A DNA stretch of 64,000 bases, taken from contig NZ_CP047200.1 in assembly GCF_030408675.1 (NCBI RefSeq), positions 124,001-188,000 of the forward strand. The letters run 5' to 3'. The position numbers and the translations under genes were made by a program. The notes under the pieces are model-generated. The model had not been told where the DNA came from. It did not search any database and saw nothing but the letters and a program-made list of their open reading frames with translations. Numbering within the stretch: the stretch's first letter is position 1; every line of letters starts with the position of its first letter. Of this stretch, positions 36,046 through 44,364 are shown piece by piece. The DNA comes from Corynebacterium durum (GTDB lineage: Bacteria > Actinomycetota > Actinomycetes > Mycobacteriales > Mycobacteriaceae).

Positions 36046-37416
36046 ATGGCGAGGAAACACTTTGAGCTCACGGACTGCACGCAGCGGGTGGGGGACCGGG
36101 TGTTGCACCGCATTCGGGCGACGCGGGATCTACCGCGTCACGGCGTCGATAAGGGCATGGTGGGTGGTTGGGTTGAGCATTCGACGTGCCTTGCGGGTGA
36201 TGCTTGGGTGGATGACGACGCCCGCGTCTTCCGCAACGCCAAAGTCTATGGCCAGGCGCTGGCGGGGGAAGATGCGTTGATTGCTGACCGGGCGAAAGTG
36301 TACGGGGATGCTGTGGTGGTGGGGGATGCCCGCGTTATGGACCAGGCGAAAGTGCTGGGCAAAGTGGAACTAAGCGAGTGTGTGCAGGTGCGTGATAATG
36401 CGCGCATTCGTGGGGACACATGGATTGAAGATTTTGTGCAGTTCACGGGCGATATGGATTACAACGGTGGCCCTGATCTGCAGGGGTTTAGGCCAGACAT
36501 AACGCCACGGAACGAGCAGGATGATTACGTTCCGGGGGAGCCGTATTTCAGGCTTGTGGGTCATGCTCGAAAAATCGAGGGCGTGTTGATGAAGCGGGTG
36601 AAGGCGATACGGAACCTGCCGCACGCGGGTGTCTTCAAAGGCGATGTTGGTGGCTGGGTTGAGAAAGAAAGCAACCTGGCGGATGGTGCGTGGGTCGCCG
36701 ATGATGCAAAAGTCTACGGTGATGCACTTCTTGCGGGGGAAGTAGTCGTGTTTGAGCAGGCCAGGGTGTGTGACCGTGCTCGTGTAACCGGTCGCGCGAA
36801 GGTGTGGGGAAGCGCCGTCATTTGCGGTGACGCCCAGGTGAGGGGCGATGCGGTGGTGTGTGGTCAAGCGTACGTATGTGGAAAAGCACAGGTTGGAAGC
36901 GATGATGAGAGGGCGTGCGTCTGCGACTGCGCGCGCGTGGACGGTAGGGCGCGGGTGCTCAATTGCGCCCGCGTTTATGGCAACGCTGAGGTGACGGGGA
37001 GCGCGGTTGTTTCGTCGTTTGCTCGGGTGTTTAGCGACGCACGGGTGCGTGCGCGGGCGAAAGTGCAGGATCGCGCTCGGATTTTTGGCACCACCATACT
37101 CACTGGGGCGGTACGGGTCGGCGGCAATGCGGAAATATGTGCTGATGTGACGCTGAGTGACACAAAAAACGTGACCACCATCGGCGACTATCTTGAGCCG
37201 TTTTATGAAAGCGCAACTTTGATACGCACAGGTGACGGGGCCGATGATCACCTGCTCCGGGTGGGACTGTGGCAGGGGACCGTGGATAAGTTTGCCACCA
37301 GGATTGAGGAGCTGCCTGCGAGCTGGTCGGCAAACGGCACGCAGCGGAGGATGTGGCGCGCCGAATATAAGAAAATAGAGAAGACTGCGAGAGTGCTAAC
37401 GTCGCGTCCGCGTTGA
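36046..37416 (+). CDS. Phage-type hexapeptide (beta-helix) repeat protein, internally duplicated
   Basis: 456 residues. Most of it is a run of short repeats of the form 'A-x-V-x-G-x-A' (AKVYGDALLAGEV, ARVTGRAKVWGSAVICGDAQ), which predicts a beta-helix solenoid. Two units share a leading domain: residues 6-76 (FELTDC...DLPRHGVDKGMVGGWVE) repeat at 168-232 (FRLVGH...NLPHAGVFKGDVGGWVE), so the gene arose by internal duplication. The GGWVE plus 'NL..GAWV.DDA.VYG.A' pattern is one I know from prophage and mobile-element proteins; function is unknown. There is no signal peptide. It lies in the island behind tRNA-Ser(CGA). Confidence 0.68.
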   Translation: MARKHFELTDCTQRVGDRVLHRIRATRDLPRHGVDKGMVGGWVEHSTCLAGDAWVDDDARVFRNAKVYGQALAGEDALIADRAKVYGDAVVVGDARVMDQAKVLGKVELSECVQVRDNARIRGDTWIEDFVQFTGDMDYNGGPDLQGFRPDITPRNEQDDYVPGEPYFRLVGHARKIEGVLMKRVKAIRNLPHAGVFKGDVGGWVEKESNLADGAWVADDAKVYGDALLAGEVVVFEQARVCDRARVTGRAKVWGSAVICGDAQVRGDAVVCGQAYVCGKAQVGSDDERACVCDCARVDGRARVLNCARVYGNAEVTGSAVVSSFARVFSDARVRARAKVQDRARIFGTTILTGAVRVGGNAEICADVTLSDTKNVTTIGDYLEPFYESATLIRTGDGADDHLLRVGLWQGTVDKFATRIEELPASWSANGTQRRMWRAEYKKIEKTARVLTSRPR

Positions 37417-37488
37417 CGTAACATACATAACAAAATTGGTGGGTTTATTGGGAAAACTAGTCGATGATGACGCGTCTATAATCAAGAT

Positions 37489-38037
37489 ATGTCCTCGCTC
37501 ACAAGTAGATACTACGATACGCTGCTGCGGCACTTGTCAACCAAGGATCGAGCTGCATTTTTAGAGCTGCCGGGAGCTGAAGAGGACGACATTACGCAGG
37601 TTCTGGAAGCGTATCCGAACGCGCCAGTTGATGTGATTGAGCTGCTGCGATTGCGCGATGGAACGCCTTTTGAGTTGCCAATTTTGGGGTGGCATAACGG
37701 GGATTTTTGGGAGGGTTATAGTCTCAATTCGTGTCGGGATATTATTGGGAATAAATCGCGAGAAAGTATTATTGACTTTTACGGAATTGACTATATTGAA
37801 TCCGAAGGCGATGAAATTTTCGACCCCCGCATTGATGTCACAATTCCCATGTTTCGTCGCTTATTCTTTGCGGCCGATACGACGTTCTATCAGTTGTATG
37901 TGGATGTTGATCCGGCGCCCGGCGGCACGGTGGGGCAGGTGATTCGCTTCGCGGGCGACGGCGACGAGTGGTTAGTCATTGCACCCAGCTTCGCGGACTA
38001 CCTACAGCAGGTCATTGATGCCTATGGGTACCCCTGA
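37489..38037 (+). CDS. SUKH (Smi1/KNR4-like) domain protein
   Basis: 182 residues fitting the SUKH fold: the helical start YYDTLLRHLSTKDRAAFLELPGA, the VIELLRLRDGTPF turn corresponding to 'L...Y...NG', and a C-terminal FRRLFFAADTTFYQLYVDVDP...GQVIRF...EWLVIAPSFADYL that matches the family end. SUKH proteins are often immunity proteins of polymorphic toxins (family knowledge), but no toxin is visible here. The middle of the gene is AT-rich. It lies 72 bases after the repeat protein. Confidence 0.72.
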   Translation: MSSLTSRYYDTLLRHLSTKDRAAFLELPGAEEDDITQVLEAYPNAPVDVIELLRLRDGTPFELPILGWHNGDFWEGYSLNSCRDIIGNKSRESIIDFYGIDYIESEGDEIFDPRIDVTIPMFRRLFFAADTTFYQLYVDVDPAPGGTVGQVIRFAGDGDEWLVIAPSFADYLQQVIDAYGYP

Positions 38038-38189
38038 GGTACCCTAACCCCTCGCGTGTATCGACCATGTATCGACATCGCGTCTTACCTGCTGTTAGTG
38101 CGCAATTCCACTGTTTTTATGAACAAAATTGTGATTTTTGTTCATTCTGAAAAGGAAATTTTCATGATAGCCTTATGTGGTCCATAAGG

Positions 38190-38218
38190 GGCCACTGCTG
38201 TAGTCAGCGATAGTGGCC
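38190..38218 (+). promoter_or_regulatory. Leader hairpin of lipoprotein A
   Basis: GGCCACT (38190-38196) pairs with AGTGGCC (38212-38218), with an inner GCTG/CAGC. It ends 31 bases before the start codon. The equivalent position before lipoprotein B keeps a stem with changed bases. Confidence 0.5.
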
Positions 38219-38249
38219 AAGAGTGCAGGTATGGTGAGTGAGGAACTCT

Positions 38250-38825
38250 ATGCGCAAGAATATGACTGCCGTCGCGGCGCTGGCGGCAGTAGCAGTGCTG
38301 GCTTTTGGTGTTGCCGGCTGTGGAAGCGATGATGCTGGGGAAAAGAAATTTAAGGTTGCTGACGTATCAAAGGAATCTCGCGTTTTGACAACCACTTTTG
38401 CTGATTCATCCGTCCCGCCAAGCACCTACGAGCAAGATTCGAAGGGCAATTTCAAGGTGACGGCGGAGACCCCGGGTCAAGGCAAGTCAGAAACGTATTA
38501 CGTTGATGGGAAGTTCTATAACTGCAGCAACGGTACATGCGCTGAAGATTCAACAATGAGTAAGGCTGCTGCCAACACTGACGTGCTCAAGGAATATCAG
38601 CAGCGGTTGGATCAGGCCAAGGACACCGCGCAGTATCTGGGCGAGGAATCCTGCTCCTCTGGCACGTGTGATACGTGGGAAGTGGAGAATCAGAAGTTCT
38701 TCATGGATAAAGATCACCGCGTGGTGCGCATCGTTGCCCAGACGACCAATCCATTCACCAACGAACCAACCGAGTCGACCACCGAGGTTGAGTACAAGGA
38801 CGTGCCCGAGATTAAAGCGCCGTAG
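38250..38825 (+). CDS. Secreted lipoprotein A of a tandem pair
   Basis: Starts MRKNMTAVAAL with a lipobox AGC, then a mature domain of about 165 residues. Features are SKESRVLTTTFADSSVPPSTYEQD, TYYVDGKFYNCSNGTCAED and YLGEESCSSGTCDTW, with two Cys pairs that could form disulfides, ending in TEVEYKDVPEIK. The fold resembles small secreted LppX/LprG- or lipocalin-like proteins only loosely; I do not assign one. ATG 38250 has GAGG seven bases upstream; a GTG at 38238 is in frame. It is paralogous to the next gene. Confidence 0.75.
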   Translation: MRKNMTAVAALAAVAVLAFGVAGCGSDDAGEKKFKVADVSKESRVLTTTFADSSVPPSTYEQDSKGNFKVTAETPGQGKSETYYVDGKFYNCSNGTCAEDSTMSKAAANTDVLKEYQQRLDQAKDTAQYLGEESCSSGTCDTWEVENQKFFMDKDHRVVRIVAQTTNPFTNEPTESTTEVEYKDVPEIKAP

Positions 38826-38957
38826 GTGTAACTGTACGCGTATCGACGCCCACCCTGCCTGCTGTTAGTGTGCACCGTCCCTGCTTTACGGCAGAAATTG
38901 CTATTTCCGTTCATTCTGAAAAGAAAATCTTCATGATACGCTTATGTTGTCCATAAT

Positions 38958-38988
38958 TGGCCGCCGTCACATGTGGCAAATGCGGCCA
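38958..38988 (+). promoter_or_regulatory. Leader hairpin of lipoprotein B
   Basis: TGGCCGC (38958-38964) pairs with GCGGCCA (38982-38988), at the same distance from the start codon as in lipoprotein A but with different stem bases. Confidence 0.5.
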
Positions 38989-39018
38989 GGATCACATGTA
39001 TGTTGAGTGAGGGATTCT

Positions 39019-39648
39019 ATGCGCAAGAATATGACTGCCGTCGCAGCGCTGGCGGCAGCGACGGTGTTGGCTTTTGGTATTGCTGCCTGCGGAAATGGCG
39101 GAAGCAGTGATACCAGCAGCGGGGGAACATCGGCGACAGCCCAGAGCGGCAATGGGGAAAAGAAAATGGAGGTTGCTGACGTATCAAAGGAATCTTTTGT
39201 TTCCACTACTAAATACGCTGATAGCGGTCTCCCTCCCAGCGTTCAGGAGCAGGATAAAAAGGGGAACCTCAAAATCACAACGGAAGTCCCCAACCAAGGT
39301 AAGACGGAAATATATTACGTAGACAAGAAATTCTATCGGTGTGAGAATGGTCCGTGTACCGAAGATGCGACGCTGAACGAAGCGGCAGCTGATACAGATA
39401 TGGTCAAACAATTCCAGGACCAGCTACAGCAGGCCAAGGACGCTGCGAAGTATCTAGGTGAGGAATCCTGCTCCGCAGGTACCTGTGAGACGTGGGAGAT
39501 GGGAGGCCAGAAGTACTTCCTGGACAAGGATCACCGCCTGTCACGTGTCACCGCTTCAGCAACTAATCCGTACACCAACGAACCAACGGAAATGACCACA
39601 GAGGTCGAGTACAAGGACGTGCCCGAGATTAAAGTACCGCAGATGTAG
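39019..39648 (+). CDS. Secreted lipoprotein B of a tandem pair
   Basis: Starts MRKNMTAVAAL with a lipobox AAC, then a Ser/Gly/Thr linker absent from the neighbour and the same mature domain: SKESFVSTTKYADSGLPPSVQEQD, YYVDKKFYRCENGPCTED, YLGEESCSAGTCETW. The four cysteines are conserved with lipoprotein A. About 200 bases upstream are also duplicated, including GTTCATTCTGAAAAG and a hairpin. The signal-peptide DNA is nearly identical, so the duplication is fairly recent or kept by conversion. Confidence 0.75.
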   Translation: MRKNMTAVAALAAATVLAFGIAACGNGGSSDTSSGGTSATAQSGNGEKKMEVADVSKESFVSTTKYADSGLPPSVQEQDKKGNLKITTEVPNQGKTEIYYVDKKFYRCENGPCTEDATLNEAAADTDMVKQFQDQLQQAKDAAKYLGEESCSAGTCETWEMGGQKYFLDKDHRLSRVTASATNPYTNEPTEMTTEVEYKDVPEIKVPQM

Positions 39649-39815
39649 CGAGACGGTACCCCTGGGCTGAAACCTTATCCGTCCGGGCGTCGATAAGCAT
39701 GAGGTACGCATCAACAGTGATACATGTGACGGTGCCTGTCGCCGAGGAAGCGACGCGAGTCTAGGTACACTGGAGTACTTGTTGGTAGTTGCGACGTGGA
39801 GTGGAGGGTAGGGTA

Positions 39816-42278
39816 GTGGCCCAGTTGCTGTTTAAGCTGGGGCGTTGGTCTTTTCGGTGGAAATGGATTGTGATCGTCGCCTGGCTGCTGATCTTCGTGG
39901 CGGTCTGGGCGGCGCAAACGTCCCTCCAGCGTGGATTTAACGACCAGTTCGCCATCCCCGGCACCCCCTCGGAAAAGGCCGTGGAGCTGCTACAGGAGAA
40001 CTTCCCAGACGTACGCAACCCCGTCGAAGCAACGGGCGTGACCATGGTGTTTGCCGCCCCAGAGGGCCATACCCTGACGGAGGAGCAGTACACCAAGGCG
40101 ATTGATGAGGTGATCGCCTCCCTGGACGCGAACCTGGACGGCATTATTGACCGAACTCGTTACGGCAATCCAGTAACGCTCAGCCCCCAGCTGGAAAAAA
40201 TGGTGATCGACCAGACCACCTCCATGGGGCTGCCAGAGAATATCGCGCATGTCGACGCCGCGAACCTCGCCCTGCTCAGCACCGATAAACGCGTCGGCTA
40301 CACCACATTCAGCCTGGATGTGCCCTCGCCTGCGGACGTGACGGACGAACAGCGCGCCGCGATCCGTTCCGCTATGGATGTGGGCCGCGAGAAGGGTCTG
40401 ACCGTGGAAACCGGCGGAGCGGCGTTTGGTGACCCCCTGAATATTAAGACCACCAGTGAAGCCATCGGCGTGGGCATTGCCTTTATCGTGCTGATCTTCA
40501 CTTTTGGGTCGGTGGTGGCTGCGGGGCTTCCACTGATCACCGCCATCTTTGGCGTGGGACTTGGCAGCATGTCTATTCTGCTGGCCACCCACTGGGTGAA
40601 CCTCAACAACGTCACGCCCGTCCTGGCGGTGATGTTGGGCCTAGCGGTGGGCATCGACTACGCCCTATTTATCCTCTCCCGGTATCGCGCCGAGTACAGA
40701 CGCATGCCGCGTGACCAAGCGGCAGGCATGGCGGTGGGAACCGCAGGTTCCGCCGTGGTGTTTGCTGGGCTGACGGTGGTGATTGCGCTAGTGGCGCTGT
40801 CCATTGTGAACATTCCATTCCTCACCTACATGGGGCTTTCCGCCGCCCTCACGGTCAGTATCGCAGTGCTGGTGGCGTTGACGTTTGTACCGGCGCTGCT
40901 GGGCGTGGTGGGCAAGTACGCGTTTGGCATCAAGATTCCGGGTGTTGGCGGTAATGCGTGGAGCAAGAAATCCACCCGCGACCCCTCACAACGCCGGTCC
41001 AAAGGCCGGATGTGGGTGACCTTTGTGCAGAAAGTCCCGGCGCTGATCCTCACCGTTGTGGTGCTGGGGTTGGGCGCGTTGACGGCCCCGGTGATGCGTC
41101 TGGAACTGTCGTTGCCCAATGACACTCTGTCCAACCTGGATACGACCCAGCGTAAATCCGCCGATCTGCTCAAAGATGCCTTCGGTCCCGGCATCAACGC
41201 GCCCTTCTTGATCGTTGTGGACGGCAACAATGTCAACCCTGATTCTCAGGTATTGGCACCGCTGATCGAGGCCCAGGAAGCCGAAGCGCAGCGTAACAAC
41301 AAGCCCTTTGACCGCAAAGCCGCCGCAGCAGCAGCGTCGTTTATTTACGTGGCGCAGCGTTTCAACGGCAACGTGGATGTGAAACACGCCCAGCTAGTTG
41401 CCGCCAACGAGAAAGTCACAGCCGCGCAGTTGATGCTCACCCCGAACTCGGGTCCGGCGGATGAGGCTACCTCTAAACTCATGAGTTCCTTGCGTGCTCA
41501 GGAAGCCGAAATCGAATACTCCACCGGCGTGAACATCGGCATTACCGGGCTCACGCCAATCCAGCGCGATGTGACGCAACGCCTCTCCGACGCCATGCCG
41601 CTGTACCTGGCCGTGGTGGTGGGCTTGGCCATCTTCCTGCTGCTCCTGATTTTCCGATCCATCATGGTGCCGCTCATTGCGGGCTTGGGCTTCCTGCTCT
41701 CTGTTGGCGCGGCCTTTGGTACTACAGTGCTGTTCTGGCAGGAGGGACTCGGCGGGTTCGTGAACACCCCTGGGCCGCTGATCTCCTTCATGCCCATCTT
41801 CCTGATCGGCGTGACGTTCGGCCTGGCCATGGACTACCAAGTTTTCCTGGTCTCCCGCATGCGGGAATACTACGCTCACCACCGCGGCATACCAACGCCT
41901 GGGTCGAAATACAACGCAGTCGAGGAATCGGTCATTGAGGGCTACACACTGGGGAGCCGCGTGGTGACCTCAGCGGCGCTCATCATGATTGCTGTGTTCA
42001 TCGCCTTTATCGACCAGCCGTTGCCGTTCATCCAGGTCTTCGGCTTCGCGCTTGGCATGGGTGTGCTTTTCGATGCGTTCTTTATCCGCATGGGCCTGAT
42101 CCCCGCCTCCATGTTCCTGCTTGGGCGCGCCACCTGGTGGATTCCCCGCTGGCTTGACCGCATCCTGCCCACCCTGGACATTGAGGGCACCAAGCTGGAA
42201 AAACAGTGGGAACAGTACCGCGAACAGGAAGAACGTGATGCGGAACCCGACTATGACCTAGTGCCTGAGCGCGCCTGA
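39816..42278 (+). CDS. MMPL/RND-family membrane exporter (CmpL-type)
   Basis: 820-residue RND transporter of the MmpL type with a helix at 15-35, a large external loop, helices 2-6, a second loop and helices 7-12. Proton-relay Asp-Tyr pairs are seen in both halves: VGIDYALFILSRYR (helix 4) and LAMDYQVFLVSRMREY (helix 10). Corynebacterial CmpL proteins move lipids such as trehalose monomycolate; synteny (CsbD upstream, aspT-dnaX downstream) fits cmpL1 of C. glutamicum, but the substrate is inference. The start GTG 39816 follows GGAGGG. Confidence 0.85.
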   Translation: MAQLLFKLGRWSFRWKWIVIVAWLLIFVAVWAAQTSLQRGFNDQFAIPGTPSEKAVELLQENFPDVRNPVEATGVTMVFAAPEGHTLTEEQYTKAIDEVIASLDANLDGIIDRTRYGNPVTLSPQLEKMVIDQTTSMGLPENIAHVDAANLALLSTDKRVGYTTFSLDVPSPADVTDEQRAAIRSAMDVGREKGLTVETGGAAFGDPLNIKTTSEAIGVGIAFIVLIFTFGSVVAAGLPLITAIFGVGLGSMSILLATHWVNLNNVTPVLAVMLGLAVGIDYALFILSRYRAEYRRMPRDQAAGMAVGTAGSAVVFAGLTVVIALVALSIVNIPFLTYMGLSAALTVSIAVLVALTFVPALLGVVGKYAFGIKIPGVGGNAWSKKSTRDPSQRRSKGRMWVTFVQKVPALILTVVVLGLGALTAPVMRLELSLPNDTLSNLDTTQRKSADLLKDAFGPGINAPFLIVVDGNNVNPDSQVLAPLIEAQEAEAQRNNKPFDRKAAAAAASFIYVAQRFNGNVDVKHAQLVAANEKVTAAQLMLTPNSGPADEATSKLMSSLRAQEAEIEYSTGVNIGITGLTPIQRDVTQRLSDAMPLYLAVVVGLAIFLLLLIFRSIMVPLIAGLGFLLSVGAAFGTTVLFWQEGLGGFVNTPGPLISFMPIFLIGVTFGLAMDYQVFLVSRMREYYAHHRGIPTPGSKYNAVEESVIEGYTLGSRVVTSAALIMIAVFIAFIDQPLPFIQVFGFALGMGVLFDAFFIRMGLIPASMFLLGRATWWIPRWLDRILPTLDIEGTKLEKQWEQYREQEERDAEPDYDLVPERA

Positions 42279-42315
42279 CGGTCCCTTGCAACAGGCCAGG
42301 CGTTACAGTAATGGA

Positions 42316-43614
42316 ATGACTGAAGGTACCTTTCACGACACCACTTTTGAACTGGGCACTCGCCTGGAGGCAACACCCCGTAACGGCGATGGGGGCCATG
42401 GTGCACGCCACGGTCGTACCGGGGTGATCCACACCCCGCACGGTGATATTGCCACCCCAGCGTTTATTCCGGTGGGTACGAAAGCCAGCGTGAAAACCCT
42501 CACTCCCGAGCAGGTCCGAGATGCGGGCGCGCAGGCCGTGCTTTCCAACGCCTACCACCTGTACCTTCAGCCGGGACCAGACATTGTGGATGAGGCCGGG
42601 GGTGTCGCCGCGTTTGAAAACTGGCACGGGCCGACCTATACCGACTCGGGTGGCTTCCAGGTGATGAGCCTGGGAGTGGGCTTCAAAAAAGTCCTGGCCA
42701 TGAGCACCGAAGGCCTGAAAGAACACGATATCCGCGCCCGTGGCAAAGACCGCTGGGCCCACGTGGATGAAGAAGGTGTGAACTTCCGCAGCGTGATCGA
42801 TGGTTCCAAGCACCGCTTCACCCCGGAAATATCCATGCAGATTCAGCACCAGCTCGGCGCGGACATCATGTTCGCCTTCGACGAGCTCACCACCCTGCTG
42901 GATACCCGTCTTTACCAGGAACAATCGGTCGAACGCACCCACCGCTGGGCCCAACGATGCCTCGACGAACATGATCGCTTGACCCGCGCGCGCGTCGATA
43001 AGCCCCTGCAAAGTCTGTGGGGCGTGGTGCAGGGGGCGCAGTACGAGGACCTGAGGCGTCAGGCAGCCCGCGGGCTTGTGGAACTGAGCGATGCCGCGGA
43101 GGCCGAGGGGCGTCGCGGGTTCGGCGGGTACGGCATTGGTGGAGCACTGGAAAAGGAAAACCTGGGCACCATTGTCAGCTGGGTGTGTGACGAACTTCCC
43201 GAGCTGAAACCCCGCCACCTCCTGGGCATTTCCGAACCCGACGACCTGTTTGTTGCCGTCGAAGCAGGTGCCGATACGTTCGACTGCGTGGCACCAACCC
43301 GGTTGGGGCGTCGCGGCGGCGTGTACACCCTTGACGGGCGCATCAACCTGACCAACGCGCGGTTCACCCGTGACTTCACGCCCATTGACGCGGAACTTGG
43401 CGGCTACGTGTCCGAAAACTACACGCGCGCTTACATTCATCACCTGCTCAAAGCCAAGGAATTCCTTGCCGGAACGCTATGCACCCTGCACAATCTGCAC
43501 TTCATGATCGGGCTGGTGGATAAAATCCGCTGGTCCATCGACAACGGCGACTACGAAGCCTTCCGTGACGACTTCCTCGGGCGGTACTACGCCACGGGCG
43601 GGCGCGCGCAGTAA
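42316..43614 (+). CDS. tgt: tRNA-guanine transglycosylase Tgt lacking the zinc cysteines
   Basis: Exchanges G34 for a queuosine precursor in GU(N) tRNAs. The nucleophile and base-binding motifs are intact: TDSGGFQVMSL (Asp) and TFDCVAPTRLGRRGG (Asp). The protein is 432 residues, with an insertion of about 25 residues after GFQVMSLG that occurs in actinobacterial versions. Where the usual CxCxxC zinc motif is expected before NYTRAYIHH, the sequence reads AELGGYVSE, so all three cysteines are gone; the later His (TLHNLHF) remains. The start is the ATG at 42316. It ends in a 15-bp tandem repeat. Confidence 0.9.
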   Translation: MTEGTFHDTTFELGTRLEATPRNGDGGHGARHGRTGVIHTPHGDIATPAFIPVGTKASVKTLTPEQVRDAGAQAVLSNAYHLYLQPGPDIVDEAGGVAAFENWHGPTYTDSGGFQVMSLGVGFKKVLAMSTEGLKEHDIRARGKDRWAHVDEEGVNFRSVIDGSKHRFTPEISMQIQHQLGADIMFAFDELTTLLDTRLYQEQSVERTHRWAQRCLDEHDRLTRARVDKPLQSLWGVVQGAQYEDLRRQAARGLVELSDAAEAEGRRGFGGYGIGGALEKENLGTIVSWVCDELPELKPRHLLGISEPDDLFVAVEAGADTFDCVAPTRLGRRGGVYTLDGRINLTNARFTRDFTPIDAELGGYVSENYTRAYIHHLLKAKEFLAGTLCTLHNLHFMIGLVDKIRWSIDNGDYEAFRDDFLGRYYATGGRAQ

Positions 43615-43650
43615 GTTCGTGCGCAGTAGGTTCGTGCGCAGTAGGTTTTA
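43606..43650 (+). repeat. 15-bp tandem repeat (x3) over the tgt stop codon
   Basis: GCGCAGTARGTTCGT is present at 43606-43620, 43621-43635 and, with a changed end, 43636-43650. The first unit contains the tgt stop codon. Confidence 0.85.
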
Positions 43651-43659
43651 GTTGCTATG

Positions 43660-44364
43660 TCAGTAGCCCTCGTGGTTTTTCACAAACCGAATCACCGCGT
43701 AGGTGACTGGCATGACAGCGACCTCAACAGCGGTTTTCCACAGAAACCCCACCACCGTGTAATTTACCGTGTCGCCCACGCTGGCAATCCCAATAACAGG
43801 TGCTGCAATGAGGCAAAACACCAGGGTGTCACCACATTCCCCGACTACGGTGGACCCCAGCAACCGAGCCCACAGGCTTTTCTCCCCGGTACGCTGCTTC
43901 ATATGAACCAGCACGTAGGAGTTCAGCAATTGCCCCACCAGATACCCGGCTAACGACGCCACGACAATCCGCGGCACCAGCCCCAGAGCTGCGGAAAAAG
44001 CGTCTTGCCCCTCATAAAAAGGTGCAGACGGAAGTGCGATGGCGATGTAGAACGATGCCACTGCCAACATCATGGCGGCAAAGCCCGTCCAAATGGCGCG
44101 CCGAGTTGCGGCAAAGCCGTAGCATTCCGAGAGGACGTCGCCGATGACGTAGGCGATGGGGAAGAGGAAGAACGCGCCATCGGTAATCAGTGGCCCCAAG
44201 GCCACGCCTTTGGTGGCCGTGACGTTGGAGATGATGAAAACGACAACAAACAGCGCAAGAAGTATGGGATAGTAGCTGCGCTGTACTGGAATTGACCTCA
44301 CAGTGGAGTTTGAAGTGCTGTTGTGCGGCGGGGTGCTGGGTATCGGGCCGGGTATGTCAGGCAT
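43660..44364 (-). CDS. yhhQ: Queuosine precursor transporter YhhQ (VUT family)
   Basis: Polytopic importer of queuosine precursors (preQ0 or preQ1). Its characteristic block is IISNVTATKGVALGPLITDGAFFLFPIAYVIGDVLSECYGF, with a later VGECGDTLVFCLIA helix. The start ATG at 44364 (MPDIPGP) is preferred to the open extension. It is convergent with tgt, giving a functional pair. Confidence 0.88.
   Translation of the reverse strand: MPDIPGPIPSTPPHNSTSNSTVRSIPVQRSYYPILLALFVVVFIISNVTATKGVALGPLITDGAFFLFPIAYVIGDVLSECYGFAATRRAIWTGFAAMMLAVASFYIAIALPSAPFYEGQDAFSAALGLVPRIVVASLAGYLVGQLLNSYVLVHMKQRTGEKSLWARLLGSTVVGECGDTLVFCLIAAPVIGIASVGDTVNYTVVGFLWKTAVEVAVMPVTYAVIRFVKNHEGY

Noticed and set aside
39671..39700. 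CTTATC...GATAAG after lipoprotein B as another repeat copy
   Set aside because: Only six bases pair, and the TTTG flank and A-rich centre are missing.
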